64,000 bases of DNA from Clarireedia homoeocarpa (taxonomy: Eukaryota > Ascomycota > Leotiomycetes > Helotiales > Rutstroemiaceae). Of this stretch, positions 20,738 to 33,060 are shown in pieces. A program made the position numbers and the translations under genes. The stretch covers positions 806,001 through 870,000 of the forward strand of contig LNKV01000002.1 of the NCBI GenBank assembly GCA_001465935.1, in the 5' to 3' direction. Positions within the stretch are counted from its first letter, which is position 1; each line of letters begins with the position of its first letter. The notes below the pieces were generated by a model, which was given only the letters and a program-made list of their open reading frames with translations, ran no database searches and was not told where the DNA came from.

Positions 20738-23700
20738 TTTTGCGAAGGGGCGAATGCTAGGCGTTGACAGGAAGTGGAATGGAAAATCGAGGGACGATTG
20801 AATGGGAAGGGTGGCCGGCTTATCTTTATACAGCAATCACGACATGCTCGACAGGACACAACGGCAAAAAGAGGAGGGAATTAATGCTAGTAGTCCAAGC
20901 TACGCTGCTTCACCCAGAAACGACCCAGAAACGCCAAAGCAAGCCTGCCGTAGCTGCATGAAGCAGCTTTTCAATTTCCAGCTCCTCGGCCCACGCGACA
21001 TGATTGGAATACACCAGGTAAGGTGCAGGTTACGGCTGCTAGGATTTAAGACGAAGTACAAGGCCCCCCTTGAGACGGGGGCGCCGTAAACTCAAATTTC
21101 GCCCAAGTCCAATTACATCGGGAAGAAAGCTGGATTTTGGAAGGTCTTGTTATCAAAGGCAAACATGGGTGGGCACTGGACACAGAGAGCCACAATTAAC
21201 ACTGCACCGGTCCGGGCATTTCATTCGTGTTTATAAACCGGGGTATTGCCAGACACAGCACGAAATCTGTCGGGAGGCTTGTGGAGGGCAGGTACAGCAG
21301 AAAGCAATTGTTGATGCCTTGAATGCTATGCTTCCGCAAGTCGCCAGTGGGCGCACGGTGGGATTTAGGCATCCGTATGGCTATGGTTGTGCTTGTGTAC
21401 GCAGACACCCGGTTCCGTTTAGTGTTGGCACACTGTAATTCTCACGCTGACACTCTTCAACTACGCAAAAATCGAAAATTGAGATATTCGTATTCTGTTA
21501 ATTTCTAGTTATTAACCTGCTTTTAAAGTACTTGAGGATATACTGGCAAATATTTTGAGAGGTGTTTAGGTTCATTTATTTACAGAGATAAAAAGAGTCT
21601 CAAATCAGAATTTGGTGTTGGTGTGCCAATACTAAACGGAACCGGGTGGCAGAGTCAGTTGTGTTGAGAGACGTGAACGCAGATACGACGGGTTATTGGC
21701 CAATCACCGCCTCGGTGGCATTTTATGTTGCAAGGGCGAACTGATAAGCTGGCTGGGAAAGGTAAAGCTCCGGCGAATCAGAGCAGGGAATACTTACTAT
21801 AGTAGCACTTCCGTACAGTATTTAGTCGCTTTTAGCGGCGCACCCCGGGTCTGGGGATGTACTGCGGAGAATCACTCTCCTCGATTGTCAGCCCCAACTA
21901 CTAAAGTATTTGCAGCCTTTCTTGTCTGTCAGACCTATTGGCGGTCACGTCAAACCGTAGCAAGGAACCACTCTTTGTCTTGGATTTCACGGCACGAGTG
22001 CCCAGGAGGACCTTACTCCTACTTGTACGACGTCTCCTCGTCCGTCTGACTTACCTTTCGCTTCGAAATGAGCAACTCCAAATGCAAGCAAGAAGAAGCC
22101 TTGTCCCACTGGACTGGGGTAAACACGAGCCCAAAACACTACGGTAAGAAACATACTATAATTCCAATGCAACCCAACGAGGGAACATTGCAGAGATGCC
22201 TTGCCCACCTCAACGCGGCAAAACTTCCAGAACAATGCACCGAAACACTTCTTGCCCGGCTAGTTCGCGTGGCGAGCACCGACACGCTAATCATCCTTTG
22301 GATTACGCCTCCGCGAGCTTCCCCCATTGGCCTATATTCCCGCCATTTCTGGCGATAAGAGCTTGCTCCTTCAGCTAACTAACTACTCGGCCCTTCAACC
22401 TGCGACTTCACCAACCAGCATCTGTTTGCTTGGCTGGCTATAGTACCATGCGATCAGGATGATACTCACGCATAAGACAACACACCCGTCTCGATGAAAA
22501 AAAGAGACTGCTAGAATATCTGCACAAAAGGTCTAGATGGGTTCGGACAACACCATAAAATTAAGTTCTGGCCAACGGTTGGTTTTCGGGTTCGCTAGCC
22601 CGAGGTTCTCTTATCTTCCAAGCGCATTGACTAAAACAACCTCACCTCGTCTACTTCGTACGTACCAGGATCGGTATCTTAGTATGTCTAGAATAGGAAG
22701 GTCTCCAACAATGTCTTTCGACTTCTAGTCTCTGGTTGCTGCCAGAAGTCAAGACTCTTTCTTATGGTACTGTTGATCATGTCTGTTGTTTCCTTTACGA
22801 ACCAACGGCATATATTAGGGCCGTTTGAGAACAGTCTCTGCTGCTAGGCACATTGCGACGTTAGGTAAATGAATGAGCTTTCCACAGCACCGAGATCATG
22901 TGAGGGGAAAGCTGACTTTAGCCTGCAGCATAGGCCTTGGCTGGGGTTAAGGCAAGCCTGGTCAAGCTTACGCCGAGAGTATCCGCTATTATTCTACGTT
23001 TTGTGCTCTCTCATAGGACAGTCGTCTGCGAAGCAAGGAAAGAAGTATAGAATTGGGATCCACAAAATGGATCTATCCACTAGTGGATATGGTCTTAGAT
23101 GAGGGATAGCGCGATTACTCTGATAAGGGTCTTCCAAGGGTCTTCCGATACTTACTCACATGGTTAAACGAACGATTATTTATCATGATACTTTGTAAAT
23201 GTCATCTAATTGATGATAAGCCGCGCGCCTCAGCCCATGAGATGAGATGAGATGAACGGGTGTTCACTGGCCATGACCAAAATTCCCCTATCGTTCGAAA
23301 AACCCCAAAAAATGCTCAAAAATAATTACCATTAGTCGACCATCTATTGTCTATCTTAACTAATAGTCGATGCACCAAACCTGTTGGTAGCGTGGCCTTC
23401 TAATCCATCTTGGTTCCTGCTTTTAAGCATCTCGAACTTTCGCTCATCTATGCACCATATCTCTACGAGTATAAACTTTTCTCGGGGCAAGGCTCCGAGA
23501 ATTCAAGCTTTTGCTAGATCTTCCTTGCGCAGGAGCACAAACGGTATGGAGATATGCAGTTGGTATATGCAGTTGATAAGATGCAGCGAGCCACATTACC
23601 AGATCTTGCCGTAGAAGTACCAACTCACGGGGCCGTCCGTCCGTCCATCAGCCAGCTTCTGAGTTGCGACTAGTCTCGTAAGGCATGTCAGATCTAGCAC

Positions 23701-24730
23701 AAGGTACGATGACAGCGATACGGTATCATGATAGAGGCAAAAACAGACCTGCATATCTGACTTGGTGTTGGTTTTCTGCCTTATAGATCCAGCCCGAGTA
23801 TCTCGCTGTGGCAAAGCGTCTCTCATTGGTGGTTATGTACTGTACTGAGTAGGTGAAATCGAGATAACACCAGCGTCGACGATCTGAGACCATCAGGTTA
23901 GCCTCCCCAGCAATCATCCTTTACCAATATTCCTTGCCGGCTTACATAAGTTAATGATTTCGGAAACATCGAAAGCGTCTACTAAATAATGTGAACTGCA
24001 GTTTGAATGCAATTTCGTTCCTGCGTTTACCAGGCTTTCCTCACCAAGTCTTCGTGCGTGGGCCAACCAAACTATTGGCTGGTGGATGAGCTCTTTCCTT
24101 CATCCAGGCTCTATACAGCTAGTCTCGTGCAACGTCATATTCACTACAAAGGGAATTCACCAACTCAATGAATGGTAAAGCATCAGCATTATCTCTGCTG
24201 TCCCAAAGGCGTTTTCCCCGAACCCCCATGCCATTCTGAAACTCCTATATTCTCTGCCCTGTGACGTGTCCTGGATTAATAGCTAGCCATTTGCACATCA
24301 GCAAATGTCTCTTGAAACGCAGAACAACAACCACTTCAGCAACACCAATATGGCCATTCTTGAAACCCTCCACGTACATGGTTACTAACACCTGTATATA
24401 ATTCGTGCTAAGTCTGACACCTCGCACAGATTGATCACCCTAGGTACAGCGCACAAAGCTTCGCTCAAACAATCACGTAAAGTAAAAGTAAAAAGAGATG
24501 AACTCCCCGAGTAAAATCATTGCTAAAGGGGCATAAATGAGTAGAAAGTCTATACACATCATCGTATCATATCGCTTGCGCACCAAGGTATCCCAATCCA
24601 GAGCCAATCCATCCAAAGCAACTTAAACCAATCACCCACTGTATCAACCCATTATTAAGGTACTCCATCTTCATCCAAGGCCAGTTCCGAATCCCATCCC
24701 CCAAAATCTCATTAGATACTATAACCCTCA
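20738..24730. other. 4-kb gene-free stretch
   Basis: I find no family motif, credible exon chain or leader in either strand; the longest open frames (21070-21438, 21696-22049) look random. A short ATGAG microsatellite lies at about 23237-23254. Part of this space, just above 20738, must be the permease promoter. Rapidly evolving spacer or eroded genes are both possible. Confidence 0.45.
23237..23254. repeat. ATGAG pentanucleotide repeat
   Basis: About three and a half units of ATGAG lie in tandem in noncoding sequence. Confidence 0.7.
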
Positions 24731-27700
24731 TTAAACGATGACAACTGAAGAACCAGCTTCACTATCCAGCTCCCCTTTCTGGCTCAAGACTTCTTCTTTC
24801 CTGTCATCGGCCTCCTGGGTTTGAGTAGCATCATCCTCATACTTTTTTCCTTCCTCTTCCTTATCATCCTTATTTACTTCCTCTTTCTTATCATCCTTCT
24901 TTACTTCCTCAACTGCCATCCCTTCACCAAGTTCCTTCCCCTTCTCCTCGTCATCTGGACTAGCCACCTCCGGTACCACAGCCGCATCCGCTGCATCCGC
25001 CGCCGAATCATCAACATCCAGCTTCTTCTCCCCTACCTCCATTGCACTCTCCTTCTCGTCATCGCCATCCTCATCGTCACCATCCGCATCACTCTCACTA
25101 TCCACCTCACCATTCTTACCCTTCTTCTTCTTCTTCCCCTTGCAGCAATCCTCCCACTTCTTTCCCCTTTTGACCGCGACCGTTACCGCGCTCTCTTTAC
25201 TGTAAACGCGTAATCCGACGACTACAACCGCGTTCCAGGGGTCTTTCTCAAACTCATCTTCTTCTTCCTCTTCACCTTTGGCGGGGGGCGGTGGTGGAGG
25301 AACGTTCTTGACTGCCTCGATGTAGTCGTCTATTACGCCGACAGTGATGTCGGAGACGTCGGTGACAATAGATTCCAGGTCGGAGTCATCTTCAGCTTCA
25401 ATGGGAGTGCGGGGTGGAGGGTTGGGGACTGTGGGTGTGGGGGCGTTAGGACTGGTGATTTGGGCGGGTGCGGGTGCGGGTGCCGGTGGCGGGGTTTGGG
25501 TTTCGATGGTGATGGATTTAATTTCGATGACTGTGTCTTTAGTTTTGGCATCTTTGTCTTTGGTGTTGGTAGAATCAGAGGATTTCGGTGCACTTTTGGC
25601 AGTACTAGAAGTAGACGTTGGGGCTCCTGGTGCGCTAGGAGTTGTCTCGGTAGTTGGAGCTGGTGATCCATCTTTCTTGGACCCGGAAACCTCGGACTGT
25701 GCTGGCTCAGCGGACACCTGGACTTCTACCACCTTGAAGTCCTCAGTCTGAGTGGATTTCTCCCTGGCTTCTTGCTCTTTCTTCTTTGCAGCTTCTTCCT
25801 CTGCTTTCTTGGAGTCCTCCAAAGCCTTTTTAGCAGCAGCTAGTTCAGCCTCTGCTTTTGCTTTTGCCTCCTTTTTAGCTTTCTTCGTTTTAGCCTTGGC
25901 AATCCGTTCAAGCTTCTTAACTTGCATTTTTCTCTTCTCTTTATTTTCGTTGTGAATTCTCTTCTTCTTATCTTTCATCAACTTTTCTTTGACCTCTTTT
26001 CTCTCCTTTGCTTTCTTCTTCTCCTCAGCTTCCTTTCGAGCTTTCTTTTCTTCGGCCGTTTCCTTGACTACACCCTTCGCATGGGCTAAGTCGTAGGAGA
26101 GACCAATTCGAGAAAGCTTATCGCGACGCTTCTTGGCGTTGTTCCTGATAACATCCTCCACAGGCAGGTTATGGCCTTCTTTGAAAGCTTTCACTTTCAT
26201 GAGGATGTCGTATTCACCCGCAGGGAGTTCTAACTCTGCTGTGACTGAGCGACGCATCCAGTAGTTACCATGGCTTCGGACAATGTAATCTTCTTCACCT
26301 GCTTTGTGGACACGGAAGGATAGTTCGAACTTATATTGACCTTCAAGACCACAGAAATAACGACTGTCGAGCTGGGTCATGGTTAGCCATAAGATTTAGC
26401 AGAAGTAGAAATCATATGTTATTTACCTGTGAGAGAACGATCATGACCGGAGCTGGTTTGTCAAGAGTGAAAGAGAACTTGGTATCATGGTAATTGACAG
26501 TCCAAGGGACCTCAAGCGAAGTCCATTGCTGGGTGACCTTCCATTCATCCGTGAACAGTCGAGTCCTATCAAATGTCTGGTACTTCTTGAGTAGATCCTC
26601 GTAAGACATCCAAAAAGAGCCGTCATCTCCGAAGCGATGATCGAGCTTCTGCATCCACTCTGGAGTCCATTCTTTGCTTCCATCACCTATGAAAAATCAG
26701 TATCGGAAAGTATAGACCATTAGAAAGTTGACTTACTCCATGCGCCTTTCCATTCACCCTCGCCCCATGGGTTTCTCAGTAAAACAAGGCGTTGACCATC
26801 GATTTCCACGGCTCGTAAGATCGAGTACGCGTGACCTTCATAGATACCTTTTCGGTAACCACGTCCCCAAAATATTCCAGCTGCACAGCCGAAAAGGAAA
26901 TCTTTATTGACTTTCAATAATTCCTCCTTCCAGAAATATTCTTTATCAAGAATATCTGTGCTGAAGATTTCAGTTGTGACACCGCCAGTCAAGTCTTCGA
27001 GACCTTCACCAGTGAAACCTCCTTCGATTGCAGCATAGTCCTAGGAAGTTAGTGTTAGGTCGCCACAAGGAACACAAAAAGTAACTTACACCATGAGCTT
27101 TAGCATAGGCCTTTTCCAGCAAGGGTAGCCAGGTCTCATTAGGATCCTCGCATTGAGCGAAGTACAATGCTCCAGAATTGCTTTGATAGATCTTGCGATA
27201 ATCTTCTTCCGAGTTGATCCGTTGACGATCCTCGATCAGATTTCGTTCGATCCAACTTTCGTCGTAGTCAGGCTTGGTGAGATACAGCTTATCGTCAATG
27301 ATTTCAGACCTCCATTCACCATCGCGATGGAAGACAAAACCATAGACTCCAATCTGTTCATCTCTGGCGACACAGACCTTCTCGATTAGGCCAGGCTTAT
27401 TGCCAAGCGTACAGAGAGCTGCCATGAACCAACAGTCTCCGTCCCGTCCTTGTCTAATATCGTTTGCGCTTGCTCCTTGGACATAAAATTGTGGGTTGTC
27501 GAAGATATCTCCAACTCGTTTGACCGACCCAGGTTGGAAAGTGGACGAGGTCTTATCGCTGGTATTCTGGAGCATCCGCAGACAATCCCCCTTGCCCCAT
27601 TTAAGGTCGAATTCAATATCGAAGTGTGGATCGCGATATTTTTGGTTTACCCGACGGCATTCTTTGACGATCTTTTCAACTTTCGCTCTGCAGATAGCGG

Positions 27701-28134
27701 CGGCTTCTTCATAAGACGCAACAGCATTCTGTCCTTTCTTCACTTTGTTGTTGGCTTTCTCGCTAGCTTTCTGGGTGTAGAAGTTCTTCGGAAGGACGGT
27801 CGAGGCTACGTAGCAAACAAGAGTTAGCATCTCCACCAAGCGCAACTTCAGATCAAACCTTACCTTTCCCAGGAGTCTTGCTCTTGAATTTGGTCCAAAA
27901 TTCATCAATAGCATCTTGGGGGGACATGTGTTTTGTCTTTTTGACCTCCGCAGCAGGGACGAAGACAATATTTCCTCCCGGGCCGCTCTTTAAAATGATT
28001 CGAGATTCATCTGAAGAGGAGGAATCGTCGCTCGAGTCACATTCGGGGGCTGGCATTTTCTTCCCTCTCATTCTCGTGCCCGGCGATGGAACTGACATCT
28101 TCTCCATGGCCGACAGCCTTTCCAGAACCGACAT
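24731..28134 (-). CDS. calpain-type cysteine protease with long charged tail
   Basis: Five exons, 27864-28134, 27090-27805, 26737-27040, 26427-26686 and 24731-26371, give 1063 residues. The CysPc core is complete: Cys215 in RQGRDGDCWFMAAL, His399 in YEGHAYSIL and Asn419 in LLRNPWGEGEW. A calpain domain-III-like beta segment follows (about residues 440-620). The last about 430 residues are extremely Lys/Glu/Ala- then Pro/Asp-rich, probably coiled coil and disorder. The N-terminal about 90 residues are Ser/Asp-rich. No EF-hand is visible, as in other fungal calpain-like proteases. It differs from PalB by lacking an obvious MIT domain, so a pH-signalling role is not assumed. The start is the ATG at 28132-28134; the longer frame upstream has no ATG. 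Confidence 0.92.
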
Positions 28135-29012
28135 TGGTGCAGCCGAGCCGGCGGTCAATCACCTACCTCCTTATATTGACAGTTGCTCTGCTGGAAGTGC
28201 GGTGAATAAAAAATATGGGCAGGATAAAGAAATAACAAGAGAAATAGAATGGTCAATAGGAAAAGAGTGAATCAGCCTCATATAAGATTCTTGTAGAACA
28301 CAAGCGCCGCCTTCAGCAGGAGCAGCACTGCCAACAACTGCGAGCGCTTACCTACTTACCAAGCTGGCGGCTGAACAACTTTGTACTTCCTCCCCGCGAC
28401 GATACGGTCCCATATCGCCCTGGGTCTCTACTATAGCCAATAGTGCAAAGGGTGTGTTATGCATGTGCTGGGTGCGACAGCAGTGTTGCAATGTCTTTTG
28501 AGATATTTGCCCAATTATATGCAGAGAGCTGATACCGGTCGTCGAATTAGGTGGTGAAGGGGCTGACCTGGTCTACGACGCTCTGACTAATCTCTGTACT
28601 CGGCCGCATGAGGTGGGTCCTTCGCCTTACATACGGGGCCCCACTGAGCGACCGATATGAATCGCTGTTGTATGAGTATGGGAAACGCACAACAAAGAAG
28701 CACATACGGTACTATTTTCAAATTATGAAACGGTGAAGTTGGATTAGTTATCCGTTTGTTGGAGTAATACCAACATGATCTTACCAACATATGTACGTAG
28801 GGACTAGTTCTAGCTACACTGCGGGTATTCCCAAGCCCGGGTTTTCCGAGTCGCATAGACTTCCGGAAAGAGCCTAGATCTCCTGAAAGGGGCGGGAATT
28901 CCAACCAATAGCGTTACCATTGCCGATAACATTTGCTAACATAAGGCAGAGAACGACAAAATGTAGAAAGTCTCTCGTTTGGTGGTCAAACTGATCCTCA
29001 CAAGCTTCAATC
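28135..29012. promoter_or_regulatory. divergent promoter region
   Basis: This 878-base stretch separates the minus-strand calpain gene and the plus-strand agmatinase gene and must hold both promoters. A CCAAT box (CCAAT at 28905-28909) lies about 105 bases before the agmatinase ATG, with an AGGGGCGGG element just upstream (about 28888). No coding sequence is supported. Confidence 0.5.
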
Positions 29013-30448
29013 ATGTATTTCTACCTCCTCCAATATCTAGCTGTCAGCACCGCTGCGGCTACAGGTGTCTCACCACCAAGTGCCGCTCAGAAGCCATTTG
29101 GTGGTGCCAAGCCTTCGGCTGGGTTCCTCCAATCATCCATTTTCGCTCGCGACGAAAATGGGATCCTCAACATCGAGGATCCCGTAGGATTGAAACCAAC
29201 ATTCCAATGGCGATCTTTTTCCAGCGAAGAAGATGAGTTGTTGTATTCGGGAGGGACTTTCGCACATCTGGCTGCGGTAGATTGTTTTGATCCTGAAAGC
29301 AGTGGCACATTCGATGTGGCGATTGTTGGTCATCCGTTCGACCTGGGGGTCTCATATAGGCCTGGCGCCAGATTTGGCCCCAGTGGAGCACGTCAAGGCG
29401 CTCGCAGGATATCGCCGTCTTGTGCTTACAGGTGATCATCTCTGGAATCATTGAACGAAGAAAGCATTGCTGACTCTCTTCAGCATTGACAACGGTGTGA
29501 ACCCTTTTCGTAGTTGGGCTACGGTAGTGGACTGCGGCGATATCTTCAATACGCCCTTCGATAAACATCATGCGTTGAAGCAGCTTGAGAAAGGCATATC
29601 GGCAATCACCACTCAGAAGGCGAAGAATGATACGGTCGGAGATGCAGTTAGGATTGTCAATATAGGTGGTGATCACACTATCAGTAAGCTTAAGTCTTTG
29701 TTACCCGAATCGTAGTTGAGAGCTTAGGAGCTATCACTACTCGGGTGATACGCAATCGCCACATTGTGTGACTCACTGACATGTTGCAGCATTGCCCATA
29801 CTCCGCGCTCTGCACAAGACTTGGGGACCTGTCGCGGTTCTCCATTTCGACTCTCATCTAGACACTTGGGATCCTGTGCAACTTGGTGGCGGTTTGTCGA
29901 AGTACACAGATGTCAATCATGGGACAATGTTGCACATTGCCCATGAGGAGGGTTTACTGTCCAATAACAGCAATATGCACCTGGGGACGCGATGCCCTTT
30001 GTTTGAACAACACTTTGACCTCAACAACGACCTTCGTTGCGGGTTCAAATATATTCGAGCCAAAGAACTCGATAAGCTTGGTGTTGATAAGATAGTCGAG
30101 CGAATCATCAACACAGTTGGAGATCAGTACGTGTACTTAAGTGTTGACATTGATGTTTTGGATCCTGCATTCGCACCAGCAACTGGAACTATCGAGCCCG
30201 GCGGGTGGACCACGAGAGAGGTAAGTTCACTTACTCATACTCCATCTCATATGACTCATGCTACACTCCAGCTCCTTCAAATTATATCCGGACTTTCCGA
30301 AGCTGGATTGAAAATCGTTGGGTCTGATGTCGTGGAATTTACTCCTGTCTACGATAACGCTGCTGAGACTACGGCAATTGCTATTGGGGAGATCATTTAC
30401 GAGATTCTACAATGGATGATAAATGTTCCCGTTGCTAAACCTACTTGA
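29013..30448 (+). CDS. agmatinase/ureohydrolase with signal peptide
   Basis: Four exons, 29013-29431, 29484-29683, 29790-30220 and 30272-30448, give 408 residues. The joins restore SCAY|SIDNG and GGDHTI|TLPILR, the family core. All Mn ligands are present: His204 in GGDHT, Asp227, His229 and Asp231 in HFDSHLD, and Asp326 and Asp328 in SVDIDVLDP. Agmatinases hydrolyse agmatine to putrescine and urea; related fungal enzymes also act on guanidinobutyrate, so the substrate is not certain. The first about 20 residues (FYLLQYLAVSTAAAT) look like a signal peptide, which fits secreted fungal agmatinase-like proteins. Divergent from the calpain gene. Confidence 0.93.
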
Positions 30449-31362
30449 CGGGAAACCTGCTTCCTCTCTGAACAAGCCGGCACGTCACCGAAGCAGCTCA
30501 GATACTAGGGTCTGCAAATCAACCCGCTACACTACTACATAGCTGTAGTCACACTGAATATTTACAACGCTTCAGAGCCGAGCTAATTTTATTACACTTT
30601 GCGCTATACCCATCCCGAGGTGAAATGGATACCTTTTCACTGATGTCCTACTCTCCCCTCCCATGAACAAAGGTTAAATTTTTAGGTGGTAAGACGCACA
30701 AAAATTTAACCTTTGTTCATGGGAGGGGAGAGTACAACCATATTCAAAGTACCTCGGCTTCTCATTCCCCTCCCTCGGTGGAAAATTCCATATATGCTTT
30801 TCTTCAGCTGCGCTGCGCTGCATCTAGAGATATATGACTACAAGCCTTTATTTTATCTCCCAAAATAGTGCGGAACGTGGCTGCCAGGGGCCGGCACTTG
30901 ACCCAAGCGGGTTGTGGAGAACGAAAACGCCTCGGACACAGGTTTAGCCTATACATCGTTTAGTTGCCATAACAATGCCATTATCAAACGTTTCTTCATC
31001 GTGCTCCCCTCATTTTAGTTGGAATAAGCATCTCAGCAACAAATGAAGCTCATGCATGGATCTATTCTTTAATCAGCATGATGAAATGGCTTGGCGACAC
31101 TACGGCTGAACTAGGCGGCCCCTGCAAGATAATTTCCATCCGCTGCTGATCCTTCTGAAAAAGGAGTTTTCAACGAAACGGACAAATTTCCCATTGGTAG
31201 CGTTGTAACATTCCCCGCCTCGTGTGTACCAAGTGGGCTCTTGATAGAACAAAGTCCATCGTATATATTCTTAGAGAAAGTTCCTTGAGATGTCTTCTTG
31301 TGTGAGTAGCCGTACGACCTCGGCCATTTTATCATACTCATACAAGTTCTTTTGAACTTTCT
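30449..31362. other. intergenic with MITE-like hairpin
   Basis: Spacer between the agmatinase and carboxylesterase genes. Apart from the inverted repeat at 30649-30734, no feature is supported. Confidence 0.5.
30649..30734. mobile_element. MITE-like foldback element with 35-bp perfect inverted repeats
   Basis: Left arm 30649-30683 (TACTCTCCCCTCCCATGAAC...) and right arm 30700-30734 (...GTTCATGGGAGGGGAGAGTA) are exact reverse complements over 35 bases, separated by a 16-base loop. The outermost bases of both arms are TA, so the element can be read as an 82-bp unit with 33-bp terminal repeats flanked by a TA duplication, the target-site signature of Tc1/mariner elements. It has no coding capacity. 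It lies about 200 bases after the agmatinase stop. A plain hairpin of other origin is the alternative. Confidence 0.75.
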
Positions 31363-33060
31363 ATGCACCCTGACAGGATGTTCCATTCGTTCACGTTTAT
31401 TGCTTGCCTCCTGCTTCCTCTCACCTTCGCAGCTCCAACTGCTGAAAAGCGACTACTAGGTCCTAGCGTACAACTATCCTACGCCAATGTAGTCGGCTCC
31501 AGCCTGTTGGGAATTGACTCTTTCAAAGGCATCCCTTACGCTCAACCACCCGTAGGGAACCTTCGCCTCAGGCCCCCTCAGCGTATCACAACCAATCTTG
31601 GCACCATCCAAGCAACAGGCACTCCCCGTGCCTGCCCACAATTCTCGCAATCGACCAATACCACGTCGCTGATCAGCAATACTATCGCCAAGTTAGAAAA
31701 CACCCAACTTCTACAAGATATTTCCAATGACGGCGAGGATTGTCTAACAGTCAACGTTCAGAGACCATCAACCGCCACTGCGGACTCGAAACTACCGGTG
31801 CTTTTCTGGATCTTTGGGGGAGGATTTGAAACTGGTTCTACGCAGTCATATGATGCAAGTCTACTAATCTTGAACTCTATGACTCAGGGCAAAGACATCA
31901 TCTATGTTTCGGTCAATTACCGAGTCGGTGGATTTGGATTTCTCCCTGGAGCAGAAGTGCTGAAAGATGGATCCTCGAATCTGGGACTCCTGGATCAAAG
32001 ACTTGGTCTGGAATGGGTCGCTGATAATATTGCCGCATTCGGAGGTGACCCGAATAAGGTGACCATTTGGGGAGAGTCAGCTGGTTCGATTTCCGTCTTC
32101 GATCAGTTTGCTCTCTATGGAGGTAACTACACCTATAACGGCAAGCCGTTGTTCAGAGCCGGAATAATGGACAGTGGAAGTGTAATTCCAGCCGATCCAG
32201 TAGACTGTCCCAAGGGTCAAGAAGTCTACAACGCTGTAGTCTCCGCAGCGGGTTGTTCCGGTGCCTCTGACACACTATCTTGCCTTCGCTCACTGGACTA
32301 TACCACATACCTTAATGCCGCTAATTCGGTCCCTAGCCTCTCAGGCTACAACTCCGTTGCACTGTCCTATCTCCCACGTCCAGATGGCAAAGTTCTTCCT
32401 GACTCCCCCGAAGTCCTCGTAGCCAACAATCAATATGCCCCTGTTCCCTTCATAATCGGCGACCAGCAAGACGAAGGCACACTCTTCGCCCTCCCCCAAA
32501 CCAACCTCACCACAACTGCTGACCTAGAAGAATATTTCCAAACTATCTACTTCCGCGACGCGACTCCCGCCCAAATCTCTCAAATTGTTGCCTCCTACCC
32601 GGATGACCCCTCGGCCGGCTCTCCTTTCAACACCGGTCTTCTCAATAACATCTACCCACAATTCAAGCGTCTGGCCGCCATTCTCGGCGATTTCACCTTC
32701 ACACTTATGCGACGCGCGTTTCTCAATAGCGCATCGCAAGTTAACCCCAATGTGAAGTCCTGGTCGTATCTTGCATCTTATGATTACGGCATCCCTGTGC
32801 TGGGAACTTTCCATGCAAGTGATATTCCAAACGTATATGGAATTACGCCAGGGCTTCCGCAGGCAACGATCCAGGCGTACTATATCAATTTCGTCAATTC
32901 GCTGGATCCGAATGGGGCAGGGTTGTTGCAGTGGCCTACTTGGAGTGAGGGAAAGCAGTTGGTAAATTTCCAGGCTTTGCAGAACGTATTGATTACGGAT
33001 GATTTCAGGTCCAACAATTACGACGTTTTGGTTGAGTTGCAGAGTACTTTGCGTATTTAA
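31363..33060 (+). CDS. secreted type-B carboxylesterase/lipase
   Basis: A single exon of 565 residues. The N-terminus from the second ATG (31378) is a textbook signal peptide (hydrophobic FTFIACLLLPLTFAAP, then EKR), so secretion is likely; the first ATG (31363) adds only five residues. Family marks are FKGIPYAQPPVGNLRLRPP, EDCLTVNVQRP and an oxyanion-hole FGGGFETG. The catalytic triad is Ser239 (GESAGS), Glu371 (DEGTLF) and His484 (FHASD). At least four N-glycosylation sequons and several Cys are present. The fold is alpha/beta-hydrolase, of the cholinesterase/Candida rugosa-lipase type, acting on ester bonds; substrate unknown. It is the first of a run of plus-strand accessory genes and is followed by an MFS exporter. 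Confidence 0.94.
   Translation: MHPDRMFHSFTFIACLLLPLTFAAPTAEKRLLGPSVQLSYANVVGSSLLGIDSFKGIPYAQPPVGNLRLRPPQRITTNLGTIQATGTPRACPQFSQSTNTTSLISNTIAKLENTQLLQDISNDGEDCLTVNVQRPSTATADSKLPVLFWIFGGGFETGSTQSYDASLLILNSMTQGKDIIYVSVNYRVGGFGFLPGAEVLKDGSSNLGLLDQRLGLEWVADNIAAFGGDPNKVTIWGESAGSISVFDQFALYGGNYTYNGKPLFRAGIMDSGSVIPADPVDCPKGQEVYNAVVSAAGCSGASDTLSCLRSLDYTTYLNAANSVPSLSGYNSVALSYLPRPDGKVLPDSPEVLVANNQYAPVPFIIGDQQDEGTLFALPQTNLTTTADLEEYFQTIYFRDATPAQISQIVASYPDDPSAGSPFNTGLLNNIYPQFKRLAAILGDFTFTLMRRAFLNSASQVNPNVKSWSYLASYDYGIPVLGTFHASDIPNVYGITPGLPQATIQAYYINFVNSLDPNGAGLLQWPTWSEGKQLVNFQALQNVLITDDFRSNNYDVLVELQSTLRI

Noticed and set aside
20561..20836. Longer start for the amino acid permease at 20836
   Set aside because: The codon there is TTG, not ATG; the first in-frame ATG is at 20737.
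24821..25955. Long plus-strand hydrophobic open frames opposite the calpain tail
   Set aside because: They are antisense shadows of the Lys/Glu-rich codons (which read as Leu/Phe/Ile on the other strand).
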